Origin: Thermosinus carboxydivorans Nor1
GTDB taxonomy: Bacteria > Bacillota > Negativicutes > Sporomusales > Thermosinaceae
Reading direction: 5' to 3'
Assembly (NCBI RefSeq): GCF_000169155.1
Contig: NZ_AAWL01000008.1
Location: 41,422-105,421, forward strand
DNA: 64,000 bases
Shown here: piece after piece, positions 18,482-27,080 of the stretch
Layout of the letters: each line of letters starts with the position of its first letter
Numbering within the stretch: the stretch's first letter is position 1
Notes under the pieces: generated by a model
The model's database searches: none
Told to the model about the DNA's origin: nothing
What the model saw: the letters and a program-made list of their open reading frames with translations, nothing else
Translations under genes and position numbers: made by a program

Positions 18482-19255
18482 TTACCGGCCGGGAATCCGG
18501 TCTTCGCAGGGTACGGCGGTCTGGCATTTACCGCAGCCGTAACGGGGAGCGTAGCGCTTTTTGGTTTCGTTGTCCACGTAATCGGAACAGATTTGGTGGT
18601 TTTTGCCGCTTTCGTCAATCGCCAAGGGCGGGCAGCGGCGGATGCAGGCGCCGCACCGGGTGCAGTATTCATAAATTTCCCGGTACGGCCGCACAGTTGG
18701 CGCAAGTTCCAGGCTGGTGACAATGCTGCCGACCCGGCCGGCCGAGCCGCGGGCGGTGATGAGCGAACAGTTAAGGCTTAGGGTTCCGAGGCCGGCAATA
18801 TAGGCTACGTGCCGCTCTGACCAGTTGCTGCGCTTATTTATTACCTGATACCGCTCGTCCAGGGCCGGCGCAACCGCCTCGTGCCCATTGTCTGTTAACA
18901 AGTCAACTAAAAAGCGCCGGAGGGCTTCGTTGAAACGTTCGCCTTCGATTCGGCCGTATAGCCATTCGGTGGCCGGAAGCCCGTCACTGCGGTTGGCGAT
19001 GCGTATTGCCGCGGTGAAGGGTAGAAAATAGGAAATTACCGTTTGCGCGCTGGGAAGCCACTCGCGCGGTAAGAGATGGTGGGACCCGATGACGCTTTCT
19101 TTTTTTAATTCTGCGAATAGCGGGTCGTCGGCAGCGGCGATGCCGATCAGTGGCGGATCAAAGATCCGCAGGCCGCCGAGCGGTTCTACCACATTTAGGG
19201 GACTTTCCATGGTAAAGCGGTTGACCTGTCTTTCAATATCCTCCAAAAGCAGCAT
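18482..19255 (-). CDS. Epoxyqueuosine reductase-like iron-sulfur protein
   Basis: A 257-residue cytoplasmic protein with a 4Fe-4S motif CTRCGACIRRCP near residue 195 and a second cysteine group (CGKCQTAVPC) at the end. The middle shows HVAYIAGLGTLSLNCSLITARGSAGRVGSIVT, the pattern of QueG-like proteins. It lacks the C-terminal HEAT-repeat part of true QueG, so it belongs with the shorter QueG-like group of unknown function. The ATG follows GAGGTGAATC. Confidence 0.8.
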   Translation of the reverse strand: MLLLEDIERQVNRFTMESPLNVVEPLGGLRIFDPPLIGIAAADDPLFAELKKESVIGSHHLLPREWLPSAQTVISYFLPFTAAIRIANRSDGLPATEWLYGRIEGERFNEALRRFLVDLLTDNGHEAVAPALDERYQVINKRSNWSERHVAYIAGLGTLSLNCSLITARGSAGRVGSIVTSLELAPTVRPYREIYEYCTRCGACIRRCPPLAIDESGKNHQICSDYVDNETKKRYAPRYGCGKCQTAVPCEDRIPGR

Positions 19256-19457
19256 GATTCACCTCGTTATAAGTAATAGGATATGCCGGTCTACTTACAT
19301 TATATATTACTTGTACGAATTGCGCCGCTGCTTGCGCGAAAGAAGTTGGATATCGTAACTGATGATTTGCGGTTATCGATACATGAATGCTTCAAAAAAT
19401 TTTTGACGCCATAAGCCCAAGGTGATAAAATAACTTAAAGAAATTATAACTTAATAT

Positions 19458-19640
19458 ATGGGTTAGGTGCCCACAGGGCTTAATAGGGAAGTCCGGTGCA
19501 AGACCGGCGCGGTCCCGCCACTGTAATGGGGAGCGAACCAAAATACGCCACTGAGGCTAGGCCTTGGGAAGGTTGGGGTAGCTATGAGCCAGAGCCAGGA
19601 GAACTGCCTAACTGACAATCACCGCATGGACCCACGAGCG
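19458..19640 (+). promoter_or_regulatory. Cobalamin riboswitch
   Basis: The leader contains GGTGCCCACAGGG, the GTCCGGTGCAAGACCGGCGCGGTCCCGCCACTGTAA core (in pieces from 19491), and the B12 box AGCCAGGAGAACTGCC at 19593-19608. It sits in the 480-base gap before the BtuF-type gene and would shut it off when adenosyl- or methylcobalamin is plentiful. A stem of TCCCGGC and GCCGGGA (about 19687-19708) downstream may be the expression platform. Confidence 0.94.
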
Positions 19641-19735
19641 ATGGGGAGGGGATTATGTTGCACTTAGTACATAGTAAGTTCTTCATCCCGGCTGGCGTGG
19701 GCCGGGATTAATTATTTAAGGAAGGTTGGCGGCAT

Positions 19736-20662
19736 TTGCGTTCAGGATGTTACCGCGTGATATTGCTATGTTTACTGGCGTTAATGGCAAAGGTTGTTTT
19801 ATCCGGGCTAAATCCTAGTCCGGAGCCGGTATTAGAAGCCAAGCTTGTTGATTTTCTCGGGCGACCTATTGAAGCTACGATGCAAAAACCGCAGCGAATT
19901 GTCTCGCTTTCGCCCGGAAATACCGAAATTATTTTTGCCGTTGGCGCTGGAAACCGCCTCGTGGGGGTGACCACATATTGTGACTATCCCGATGCGGCTC
20001 GGGCGCTACCCAAGGTTGGCGGTTTTTACGATCCTGACGTGGAAACAATCATTCTCATGCAGCCCGATATTGTGTTTACCAGTGGACAAATGCACTTGCG
20101 CGTAATCCAAAGCCTGGAACGGGCGGGCATCAAGGTTGTGGCGATTGAGCCGCAAAGCATGGCTGACGTGATCAAAGCCGTCCGGCTGGTAGGCGAGCTG
20201 CTCCACGAACAAGATAACAGTGAAAAAATCGCTAATCAACTTGAACAAAAGCTGAGAGCGGTTCAAGCCTTGAACCAGCCGGACAAGTCTCCTCACCGGG
20301 TGTTTATTGAGGTCTGGGACGTGCCTTTGCTCACGGTGGGAGCTAAATCCTACATCAGTGATATTGTAACGCAGGCCGGCGGCATAAATGTTGCGGCAGA
20401 CCGGCAGGCCGATTATACACCTTGTGATTACGAGGCCCTCTATGCGTATAATCCTGATACCTATCTTATTGTGCGCAATGGCATGGCCGGCAAAGAAAGC
20501 CGGGTAATCAGCAAGCCCGAAGTGGCCGATATTGAGGCGATTCGGCGTAAGCGGGTCTTTTATGTATCTGATGACTATTTGGGCAGACCGGGACCGCGGA
20601 GTTTTATTGCCCTTGAGCAGATAGGCGAAATTTTACATGGAAAAAATGGCGGTGAACAATGA
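19736..20662 (+). CDS. btuF: Cobalamin ABC transporter substrate-binding protein
   Basis: Periplasmic-binding-fold protein (308 residues) that delivers corrinoid to BtuCD. An N-terminal hydrophobic signal (residues 7-24) is followed by PQRIVSLSPGNTEIIFAVGAG, VGVTTYCDYP and GGINVAA, typical of the BtuF/FhuD family. A B12 substrate is supported by the riboswitch upstream. The start is taken as TTG at 19736 behind AAGGAAGG; no better ATG gives a complete signal. Confidence 0.88.
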   Translation: MRSGCYRVILLCLLALMAKVVLSGLNPSPEPVLEAKLVDFLGRPIEATMQKPQRIVSLSPGNTEIIFAVGAGNRLVGVTTYCDYPDAARALPKVGGFYDPDVETIILMQPDIVFTSGQMHLRVIQSLERAGIKVVAIEPQSMADVIKAVRLVGELLHEQDNSEKIANQLEQKLRAVQALNQPDKSPHRVFIEVWDVPLLTVGAKSYISDIVTQAGGINVAADRQADYTPCDYEALYAYNPDTYLIVRNGMAGKESRVISKPEVADIEAIRRKRVFYVSDDYLGRPGPRSFIALEQIGEILHGKNGGEQ

Positions 20663-21669
20663 GATATAGAATGAAACATCCGCTGGCAATCATAATATCT
20701 GGCGGTATTTTGGCAGGAACTGTTCTCGGCATGCTGCTCATTGGTTCGGCGGCCATTGACCTTCGCATCATCGCTAGTGTTCTCGTTAAACAGATTTTTC
20801 CTGCAGTATCAACCACCGAAATACCTTCGGCGGTTGAAAAAATCATTTGGAATATTCGCTGGCCTCGTATCGCCCTGGCCCTGTTAGTAGGCAGCAGTTT
20901 GGCCGTTTCGGGAGCTTGCTATCAGGCGATGTTCCGCAATCCGCTAGCCGACCCGTTTATCCTGGGGGTATCATCCGGCGCAGCTTTAGGAGCGGCGATT
21001 GCTATTGTTTTTAAACTAACGTCCTATATCAGTTTTTTTGCTTTTCTCGGCGGTATCACGGCGATATTTATCGTGTACGGGTTGGGAAGAGTTAAGGGCG
21101 GCGGTATCAATACCAATCAATTATTATTGGCCGGCGTTGCCTTTGGCTCAATGCTTAACGCTATCCTCAGTTTGATCATGGTTCTCCATACCCAGCAAAT
21201 TGGCGCTATTCTGTTCTGGCTGCTCGGCAGCCTGAGTAATCCCCCGGCAAGTTTAGTTCTGATTGCCGGGATGGTGGCAGCCGGTATGGCGGTGATTATG
21301 CTTTATGTCCGTGACTTGGATATTATGACTGCGGGTGAAGAAAACGCCCAGTTTTTGGGCGTTGATGTGGTGAAAGTTAAAGTTATTTTGTTGCTAAGTA
21401 CAACGCTGATTACCAGTGTCGTTGTTGCGGTTAGCGGGGTTATCGGGTTTATCGGCCTTATCGTCCCACATCTTTTGCGTAAGATCGTAGGTCCGCAGCA
21501 TCACCTGTTAATACCCCTTTGCGCGCTTTGGGGAGCGATCTTTCTCCTGTGGGCTGACGGGATAACACGTATGGTCAATCCGTTAGCCCAAGTCCCGGTA
21601 GGCGTGATCACCGCGCTGCTTGGCAGTCCCTTTTTTCTTTACATCTTATATTCATCTGGACGCAAGTGA
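20659..21669 (+). CDS. btuC: Cobalamin ABC transporter permease
   Basis: FecCD/BtuC-type permease, 336 residues and about ten membrane helices. RNPLADPFILGVSSGAALGA and the cytoplasmic coupling helix region GEENAQFLGV are clear, with GFIGLIVPHLLR later. The ATG overlaps the btuF stop by four bases. It forms a dimer that passes the vitamin from BtuF across the inner membrane. Confidence 0.93.
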   Translation: MRYRMKHPLAIIISGGILAGTVLGMLLIGSAAIDLRIIASVLVKQIFPAVSTTEIPSAVEKIIWNIRWPRIALALLVGSSLAVSGACYQAMFRNPLADPFILGVSSGAALGAAIAIVFKLTSYISFFAFLGGITAIFIVYGLGRVKGGGINTNQLLLAGVAFGSMLNAILSLIMVLHTQQIGAILFWLLGSLSNPPASLVLIAGMVAAGMAVIMLYVRDLDIMTAGEENAQFLGVDVVKVKVILLLSTTLITSVVVAVSGVIGFIGLIVPHLLRKIVGPQHHLLIPLCALWGAIFLLWADGITRMVNPLAQVPVGVITALLGSPFFLYILYSSGRK

Positions 21670-21680
21670 AGGGGATGGAA

Positions 21681-22454
21681 ATGCAGAACCCTCTATTGGA
21701 AGTGCGATCTGTATCAGCGGGATACGGGTCAAAGCTAATCCTGCGGGATATTACCTTTACCGTTAATCGGGGCGATTTTCTGAGCATTATTGCTCCCAAT
21801 GGTACTGGTAAATCAACATTGCTTCGGTGTATCGGCGGTGTACTGCCTGTCCAAAAAGGCAGCATTAATATTTGCGGCCAGGATATAAGAGCTTTTTCGC
21901 GGCGGGCGCTGGCGAAAAAAATTGCTGTTGTTAGTGAAGAAGATGCGACCTTTGATTACAGTGTATACCAGACTGCTTTCATGGGAAGGTTTGCCCACAT
22001 CAGCCGGTTTGGCGGCGAGACTCCTGAAGATCATCGGATTGTCCAACAAGTACTTAATGATGTAGGAATGTGGGAAAAACGGCAGGTCAATATGAGTCAG
22101 CTCAGCCAGGGGGAACGGCAAAAAGTTTTAATTGCCCGGGCCTTGGCGCAGTGTCCGGAACTTTTACTGCTCGATGAACCAACATCTCATCTGGATATTC
22201 GCAATCAGTTCCTGATATTAAAATTGATTAAGGAATTGACCGCGAAAAACAACATCGCCGTGATTGGCGTTCTTCACGATATTAATCTGGCGCTGCGGTT
22301 TAGCACCCATCTTGCTTTATTAAAAGATGGCAGGATGCTGGCCTACGGTTCGCCTGACGTATTGACTGAAGAAATTCTTGGGGTAATGTATGGGCTCAAT
22401 TTTGTCTTACGCCATTATGAAGGCTACGTTTATGTTCAACCAAGCTATACATAA
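21681..22454 (+). CDS. btuD: Cobalamin ABC transporter ATPase
   Basis: ATP-binding subunit for BtuC. Walker A APNGTGKST, signature LSQGERQK, Walker B LLLLDEPTSHLD and a switch histidine (VLHDIN) are all present. GTG at 21666 and ATG at 21675 are in frame, but AAGGGG at 21669-21674 best serves the ATG at 21681, giving 257 residues. It follows btuC with almost no gap. Confidence 0.92.
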   Translation: MQNPLLEVRSVSAGYGSKLILRDITFTVNRGDFLSIIAPNGTGKSTLLRCIGGVLPVQKGSINICGQDIRAFSRRALAKKIAVVSEEDATFDYSVYQTAFMGRFAHISRFGGETPEDHRIVQQVLNDVGMWEKRQVNMSQLSQGERQKVLIARALAQCPELLLLDEPTSHLDIRNQFLILKLIKELTAKNNIAVIGVLHDINLALRFSTHLALLKDGRMLAYGSPDVLTEEILGVMYGLNFVLRHYEGYVYVQPSYT

Positions 22455-22457
22455 CGA

Positions 22458-22664
22458 ATGGTTGCAGATATTCTGCCAATTGACCAGCATCGTCCGTTTG
22501 AACATCCTGGTGTACACAGGATTGTTGATTATATACAACCCCGGTATTTAGTGCATGAATTTACGTTTCGCAGTCGCGCTGAACTGTCTCAGTACATAAG
22601 CACCCAGCAGGCGGCGCTGCAGGGGAATATTTTGGCACGAGGTGAAGTACAATGGAATTGTTAA
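22458..22664 (+). CDS. Possible small protein between btuD and exbB
   Basis: An open frame of 68 residues fills the gap between btuD and exbB and overlaps the exbB start by 13 bases. It contains no recognised motif, no signal and two hydrophobic patches too short for membrane helices. There is no clear ribosome site before its ATG. It could be a real accessory protein, or a leftover of a removed gene. I do not recognise it. Confidence 0.35.
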   Translation: MVADILPIDQHRPFEHPGVHRIVDYIQPRYLVHEFTFRSRAELSQYISTQQAALQGNILARGEVQWNC

Positions 22665-23269
22665 GTCAGGTAGCCGCTCTTTTTCAAAAAGGCGGACTGG
22701 TTATGTATCCGTTATTGGCTTGCTCCATTATGGTAATAGCGATAGTTATTGAACGTTGGCAGTATTATCGTACCGCTGAAACAAGCGGGGAGTTTCTTGC
22801 TCTCCTGGAAAAAAAGTTAGCAGAGGGTCAATGGCAGGAGGCCATGGCTTTATGTGAAAAAACGAGCGGAATAACACCTAGAATTATTTTGAAAGTACTG
22901 CAAAAAGGTGCTCTTGACCCAGCGCTCCTCCAGAACGCACTGGAAGGTGCTGCCGCATTGGCGGTAGCCCGCTTGCGGGAACGCCTTGGCTACCTTGAAA
23001 CCATTGTTACGTTGGCGCCGCTATTAGGGCTTTTGGGTACCGTTATTGGCATGATAAATTCTTTTAGCATTATGGCCATCAGATCCGGCCAACCTCACGC
23101 GATTACCGGCGGGGTAGGCGAAGCATTAGTTGCGACTGCGGCCGGACTGTGCGTGGCCGTCATGGCGCTGGTGGCCCACAGCTATTTTGCACAGCGCCTG
23201 GACCGAATTATTACCGGCATGGAAATGGCATTTACCTGCCTACTGGATGCCGCGGGGCGGAGGACATAG
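22652..23269 (+). CDS. exbB: ExbB-type proton channel subunit
   Basis: MotA/TolQ/ExbB family protein, 205 residues, with three membrane segments (about 17-37, 117-140, 157-180). The family core LGLLGTVIGMINSF and GEALVATAAGLCVAVMALVAH is present. With ExbD it turns the proton gradient into force on TonB. It is downstream of the B12 importer genes, so it probably energises an outer-membrane corrinoid receptor; no such receptor gene is in the window. Confidence 0.92.
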   Translation: MELLSQVAALFQKGGLVMYPLLACSIMVIAIVIERWQYYRTAETSGEFLALLEKKLAEGQWQEAMALCEKTSGITPRIILKVLQKGALDPALLQNALEGAAALAVARLRERLGYLETIVTLAPLLGLLGTVIGMINSFSIMAIRSGQPHAITGGVGEALVATAAGLCVAVMALVAHSYFAQRLDRIITGMEMAFTCLLDAAGRRT

Positions 23270-23270
23270 C

Positions 23271-23681
23271 ATGAAGCTGAGGAATTTGCGCCTTGAACGG
23301 CAGCCTAAACTCATGATAATACCAATGATTGATATTATCTTCTTTTTACTGGTGTTTTTCATGATGAGCACATTATATATGGTTGAGCAGAAGACCATTC
23401 CGGTTGCGCTGCCGCGAGCGGCGGCGGTCCAGGCCGATATGCAAAAACAGGTGGCCATTACTGTTACCGCCCAGGGTACGGTTTTCTTTGAACGGGAAGA
23501 AGTACCGCCGGCGCTTTTGGGCGCCCGGATACAGGCCGAACTTGACCGGTCAGCGGACACTTCGTTTGTCCTGCGGGCAGACCAACAGGCTGAGTATGGC
23601 AAGGTTGTCACGGTGCTTGATGAGCTGAAAAAGGCCGGCGTTCGCCGGATTGCCATTGCGGCTGAGGCCAAGCCGAGGTGA
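23271..23681 (+). CDS. exbD: ExbD-type subunit
   Basis: A 136-residue single-span protein. The membrane helix IPMIDIIFFLLVFFMMST carries the aspartate needed for proton flow, followed by a periplasmic domain ending VLDELKKAGVRRIAIAAE. The ATG at 23271 directly follows the exbB stop and is preceded by GGAGG; a longer in-frame opening from 23130 lies inside exbB and is not used. Confidence 0.92.
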   Translation: MKLRNLRLERQPKLMIIPMIDIIFFLLVFFMMSTLYMVEQKTIPVALPRAAAVQADMQKQVAITVTAQGTVFFEREEVPPALLGARIQAELDRSADTSFVLRADQQAEYGKVVTVLDELKKAGVRRIAIAAEAKPR

Positions 23682-23684
23682 TTG

Positions 23685-24362
23685 ATGATGGAACAGTCAC
23701 GCTGGCAACGCGCACTAATCGCTTCCGGGTTTGTTAACTTCTTGCTGCTAATCGCGATCGGGGGACTGGCAGATTACTTTCCCGCGGCGCAGGATACGCC
23801 TTTGGAAGTAGAAATTATTGCTCATGCCGGGGCCACTTCTAATATACCGTCGGTTGTTTCGCCGGTATCCTCTTTGCCGCAAACCCCTGATGCGCCAACG
23901 CCTGCGCAGCAGCTGCAACCCGCCTTGAATACGGGCGAAGGACAAAAAAACGGGGACGCAGCCGAAAGTGCGCAAAGCAGTACGGAAGTAAGTACGCCGA
24001 TTGGGGCTGCGGCTGGCGCGGTAACGACCAATTCGGGCCAGGCTACGGGAGTGGGGCCATCTACCGGTATGGAACGGAAAAATATTTTGCCGCCACGAAT
24101 TTTACGAAAAACCGAACCTGTCTATCCAGAACAGGCCCGGCGCCAGGGCTGGGAAGGGACGGTTCGGGTTAAAATTGAAATAACGGCGGAAGGGCGGGCC
24201 AGTAACGTATGGGTTGTCAGCTCTTCCGGCTATGAAATATTGGATAATGCGGCAGTTCAGGCCGTGCGCCAATGGCGTTTTGTGCCGGCCAAAGACGAAA
24301 GCTCCGGTTCCCCCGTTTCCTGTATCACGTCATTGTCCGTTGCTTTCCGCTTAAATTCGTAA
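23685..24362 (+). CDS. tonB: TonB energy-transducing protein
   Basis: One N-terminal helix (about residues 12-30), a proline- and glutamine-rich spacer, then the C-terminal TonB domain PVYPEQARRQGWEGTVRVKIEI...AVRQWRFVPA. About 225 residues. It spans from inner membrane to outer-membrane receptors, so its presence argues for a diderm cell. ATG at 23685 or 23688; the stop of exbD is three bases before. Last gene of the B12 unit. Confidence 0.92.
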   Translation: MMEQSRWQRALIASGFVNFLLLIAIGGLADYFPAAQDTPLEVEIIAHAGATSNIPSVVSPVSSLPQTPDAPTPAQQLQPALNTGEGQKNGDAAESAQSSTEVSTPIGAAAGAVTTNSGQATGVGPSTGMERKNILPPRILRKTEPVYPEQARRQGWEGTVRVKIEITAEGRASNVWVVSSSGYEILDNAAVQAVRQWRFVPAKDESSGSPVSCITSLSVAFRLNS

Positions 24363-24483
24363 TCTTAAGAGTCAGATGGTTGGCGGCTAATACCCGTAAC
24401 CAGATAAATGCGTTATGAACAGACCTATTTTTACATAACTTAACGCGGCGGCGGAAATGATAAAAAACAGGAGGTAAAACCAA

Positions 24484-24831
24484 ATGGCTCAGCCTGGACG
24501 CAAACGTAGTTATTCTGTCTTTTTCAGCGGTTTTGCGATTGGGGTGCTTACCGTGTTTATCGTTTTATACTTCACAGCTCCGCAGCTTTTGCTGCCGCCT
24601 CAGCCCAAACCCCATGCTCCGGTTAAGGCGCCTTACGAGTATTATGTGATTCTTGACGAAGCCACCGGGGCGACGATCATGTATGTATCTGTCGTCACTG
24701 TCAATCCCGGCGATGAGCTGATTACCGAAGACAACAAACGCTATGTTGTGATCCGGGTAGAGGAAAACCGGGCTTATGCCCGTTATGTGGAAGATGTAAA
24801 TGTCAGAACGAAAAGAGAACCAGCGCCGTAA
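24484..24831 (+). CDS. Small membrane-anchored protein, SpoIIP-N-like domain
   Basis: A 115-residue protein with one membrane helix (about 13-35), a proline-rich linker and a short domain: YYVILDEATGATIMY..., PGDELITEDNKRYVVIRVEENRAYARYV. The GDE-x-ITEDN-x-Y-x-V pattern resembles a domain I recall at the start of long SpoIIP-type sporulation proteins of Clostridia; this is a weak, memory-based match. The amidase part of SpoIIP is absent. The ATG follows CAGGAGG. Function unknown. Confidence 0.6.
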   Translation: MAQPGRKRSYSVFFSGFAIGVLTVFIVLYFTAPQLLLPPQPKPHAPVKAPYEYYVILDEATGATIMYVSVVTVNPGDELITEDNKRYVVIRVEENRAYARYVEDVNVRTKREPAP

Positions 24832-24870
24832 TATTTGGAATTTAATTATTAGCTAGTGCGCGGTAATAAC

Positions 24871-24909
24871 CCAGTAGTGGAGTAGCTCGGCCGCTACTGG
24901 CTATTTTTT
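24871..24909 (+). terminator. Terminator
   Basis: CCAGTAG and CTACTGG enclose a GC-rich loop and are followed by CTATTTTTTG. Confidence 0.65.
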
Positions 24910-25053
24910 GCATTTTTCCTGGGGAAATCATGACTGGGGTAGATATTCGTGTAAATATCATTTATTATAGGATTAGCCGTTCTCTTTTATCCTTTTCGGG
25001 TACGTTTTGGCAGTCAGGCAATGAGGCGACTTAGCCGTGGAAGGAATGAGACA

Positions 25054-26223
25054 ATGGGGGCTAGGAATAGGACAGATAGCCCGCGTGAACAGCTGTGGAC
25101 CAGAGATTTTATCTTAATTTGCACGACTAATCTGTTCATTTTTTGCGGCTTTCAGATGCTGATGCCGACCTTGCCGGTCTATGCTAAGCACCTGGGCGGC
25201 AGTGACGCCGCGGCCGGTTTGATCGTTGGTAGCGTTTCCGTTGCGGCGGTCCTAATGCGGCCAGTGGCGGGACAGGCACTGGACTACTACGGCCGTAAGG
25301 GCATTTTTCTGGCCGGACTGGTGGTCTTTATCAGCGCGGTGCTGGCTTATATCTGGGCGCCTTCGTTGGGGGTCCTGTTGTTAATTCGCTTTATTCACGG
25401 CTTTGGCTGGGGCGCTACCAGTACAGCCGCCAGCACGGTGGCGGCCGATATTATTCCCAAAGCCAGGCTGGGGGAGGGGATGGGGTATTTTGGTTTAACT
25501 ACGACGGTGGCGATGGCCTTTGCCCCAGCGTTAGGCCTCTACTTAACCAGTCATTTCAGTTTTACCGTATTATTTTTGGCCTCCGCTTTTATTGTGGCAA
25601 TAGCGGCTGGTTTGGCCCTTAGTATTGGTTACCGGCACATTAACGCCGCTAAAGCCAAAACGTTCCTACTGGAAAAAGCGGCGCTGCGGCCGGCGCTGGT
25701 GATTTTCTTCGTTACCATGACCTATGGCGCGGTTGTATCCTTTTTGGCGCTTTATGCTGCCCAGCAAGGGATAGACAACATTGGTCCCTTTTTTACCGTT
25801 TATGCCATCGCTTTGGCGGTAGCCCGGCCGCTGTCCGGGCGGCTTGCTGACCGGCGTGGTTTTGATATTGTCGTTATCCCCGGGGTTGTTTTGATTATGG
25901 TAGCCATGTTCTTGCTCTACCTGGCCAACAGTTTTGCCTGGTTTTTAGCGGCCGGCATCGTGTATGGCATCGGCTTTGGCGCGGTGCAGCCTGGGTTGCA
26001 AGCTATGTCGGTCCTCAAGGCGCCACCTAACCGGCGGGGGGCAGCCAACGCTACTTTTTTTATCGGTTTTGATCTCGGTATTGGCTTCAGCTCGGTATTA
26101 TGGGGATTGGTATCCCAGGCATTTGGCTATAAGGCCATGTATTTATGGACGGTAGTCCCGGCATTACTGGCGCTATCAATTTATATTATTATTGGTCGCC
26201 GGATGCAACAACTTGCGCAATGA
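25054..26223 (+). CDS. MFS transporter
   Basis: A 389-residue major-facilitator protein with about twelve membrane helices. The loop 2-3 signature reads GQALDYYGRKGIFLAG and its C-half repeat GRLADRRGFDIVV, as in drug-efflux or sugar-efflux families. The start at 25054 has GGAAGGA eight bases before it; an in-frame ATG at 25021 lacks one. It stands alone between terminators, so no substrate can be named. Confidence 0.85.
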   Translation: MGARNRTDSPREQLWTRDFILICTTNLFIFCGFQMLMPTLPVYAKHLGGSDAAAGLIVGSVSVAAVLMRPVAGQALDYYGRKGIFLAGLVVFISAVLAYIWAPSLGVLLLIRFIHGFGWGATSTAASTVAADIIPKARLGEGMGYFGLTTTVAMAFAPALGLYLTSHFSFTVLFLASAFIVAIAAGLALSIGYRHINAAKAKTFLLEKAALRPALVIFFVTMTYGAVVSFLALYAAQQGIDNIGPFFTVYAIALAVARPLSGRLADRRGFDIVVIPGVVLIMVAMFLLYLANSFAWFLAAGIVYGIGFGAVQPGLQAMSVLKAPPNRRGAANATFFIGFDLGIGFSSVLWGLVSQAFGYKAMYLWTVVPALLALSIYIIIGRRMQQLAQ

Positions 26224-26295
26224 TAATGTTGCCGCGCCGCGCAGGGATAGGGGAGGCGGGGAAACTTAACCTTGAGTTTTGAATGGGGGTGCTGC

Positions 26296-26922
26296 ATGTT
26301 GGCTTTACTACCGAAAAAAAATAAATTCTTTATCTTGTTTTCTGAAAGCGCTAGACTAACCCAAAAGAGCACCTATATTCTCCATGACGCGTTGACGGAT
26401 CCGGAAATTCGGGAGGAAAAGGTGAAACAGCTTTATGATTTAGAGCATGATGCCGACGAGCTTAACGATGAAATCCTGGACACTTTATACCGGAGTTTTA
26501 TTACACCCATGGACCGGGAGGATATTTTCGCTCTAACCAATCAATTGGACGATGTTGTCGATTATGTCGAGGAAATTGTAGAGCGCATGTCCCTTTATCG
26601 CGTCGGCAGACCAACCGACGGCGCTATCGAGCTTGGTAAGCTGCTCGTATTGTGTGCCGATGAATTGGTTGCCGCCTTCGATTTACTTGCCAATATAAAA
26701 AATAATCGGGAAAAAATATTGGATCACATGAAAAATATCGCTGAAATGGAAGTAAAGGGCGATCATATCTATCGCGAGGAAGTCGCACGGCTTTTTGTCG
26801 GTAACGTAGATCCTATTGACATCATCAAGTGGAAAGAAATACTGGAACTGTTAGAGGATGCCCTGGATCATTGTAAACGGATTGCCGACCAATTAAAAGG
26901 TGTATTGATGAAGTACGCTTGA
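26296..26922 (+). CDS. DUF47 / PhoU-like protein
   Basis: A 208-residue, wholly helical, acidic protein: LPKKNKFFILF..., then YDLEHDADELNDEILDTLYRSFITPMDREDIFALTNQLDDVVDYVEEIVERM, the core of the UPF0111 (DUF47) family related to PhoU. Such genes usually sit beside a Pit-type phosphate transporter; none is here. The start at 26296 follows GGGGGT; the longer frame begins with a poor TTG. Confidence 0.88.
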   Translation: MLALLPKKNKFFILFSESARLTQKSTYILHDALTDPEIREEKVKQLYDLEHDADELNDEILDTLYRSFITPMDREDIFALTNQLDDVVDYVEEIVERMSLYRVGRPTDGAIELGKLLVLCADELVAAFDLLANIKNNREKILDHMKNIAEMEVKGDHIYREEVARLFVGNVDPIDIIKWKEILELLEDALDHCKRIADQLKGVLMKYA

Positions 26923-26969
26923 TAAATCCGAACTAGACGGGTAAAAAGCCCAGCAATATTTTTGCGTTT

Positions 26970-27003
26970 GCAGGCTGCAGCTTAAAATGCGGCCTGCTTT
27001 TTT
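26970..27003 (+). terminator. Terminator after the DUF47 gene
   Basis: GCAGGC and GCCTGC with an inner GC pair, then a run of seven T. Confidence 0.7.
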
Positions 27004-27080
27004 ATGGATAAATAGAATCGATAATCCGGATGTTTGTTATTGATAAAATAAATGGTAAGATAAGAAGGGGGGGAGGAATT

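Noticed and set aside
23130..23270. Extended N-terminus for exbD
   Set aside because: The extension lies wholly inside exbB in another frame and is arginine/tryptophan-rich; the ATG at 23271 with GGAGG gives the normal length.
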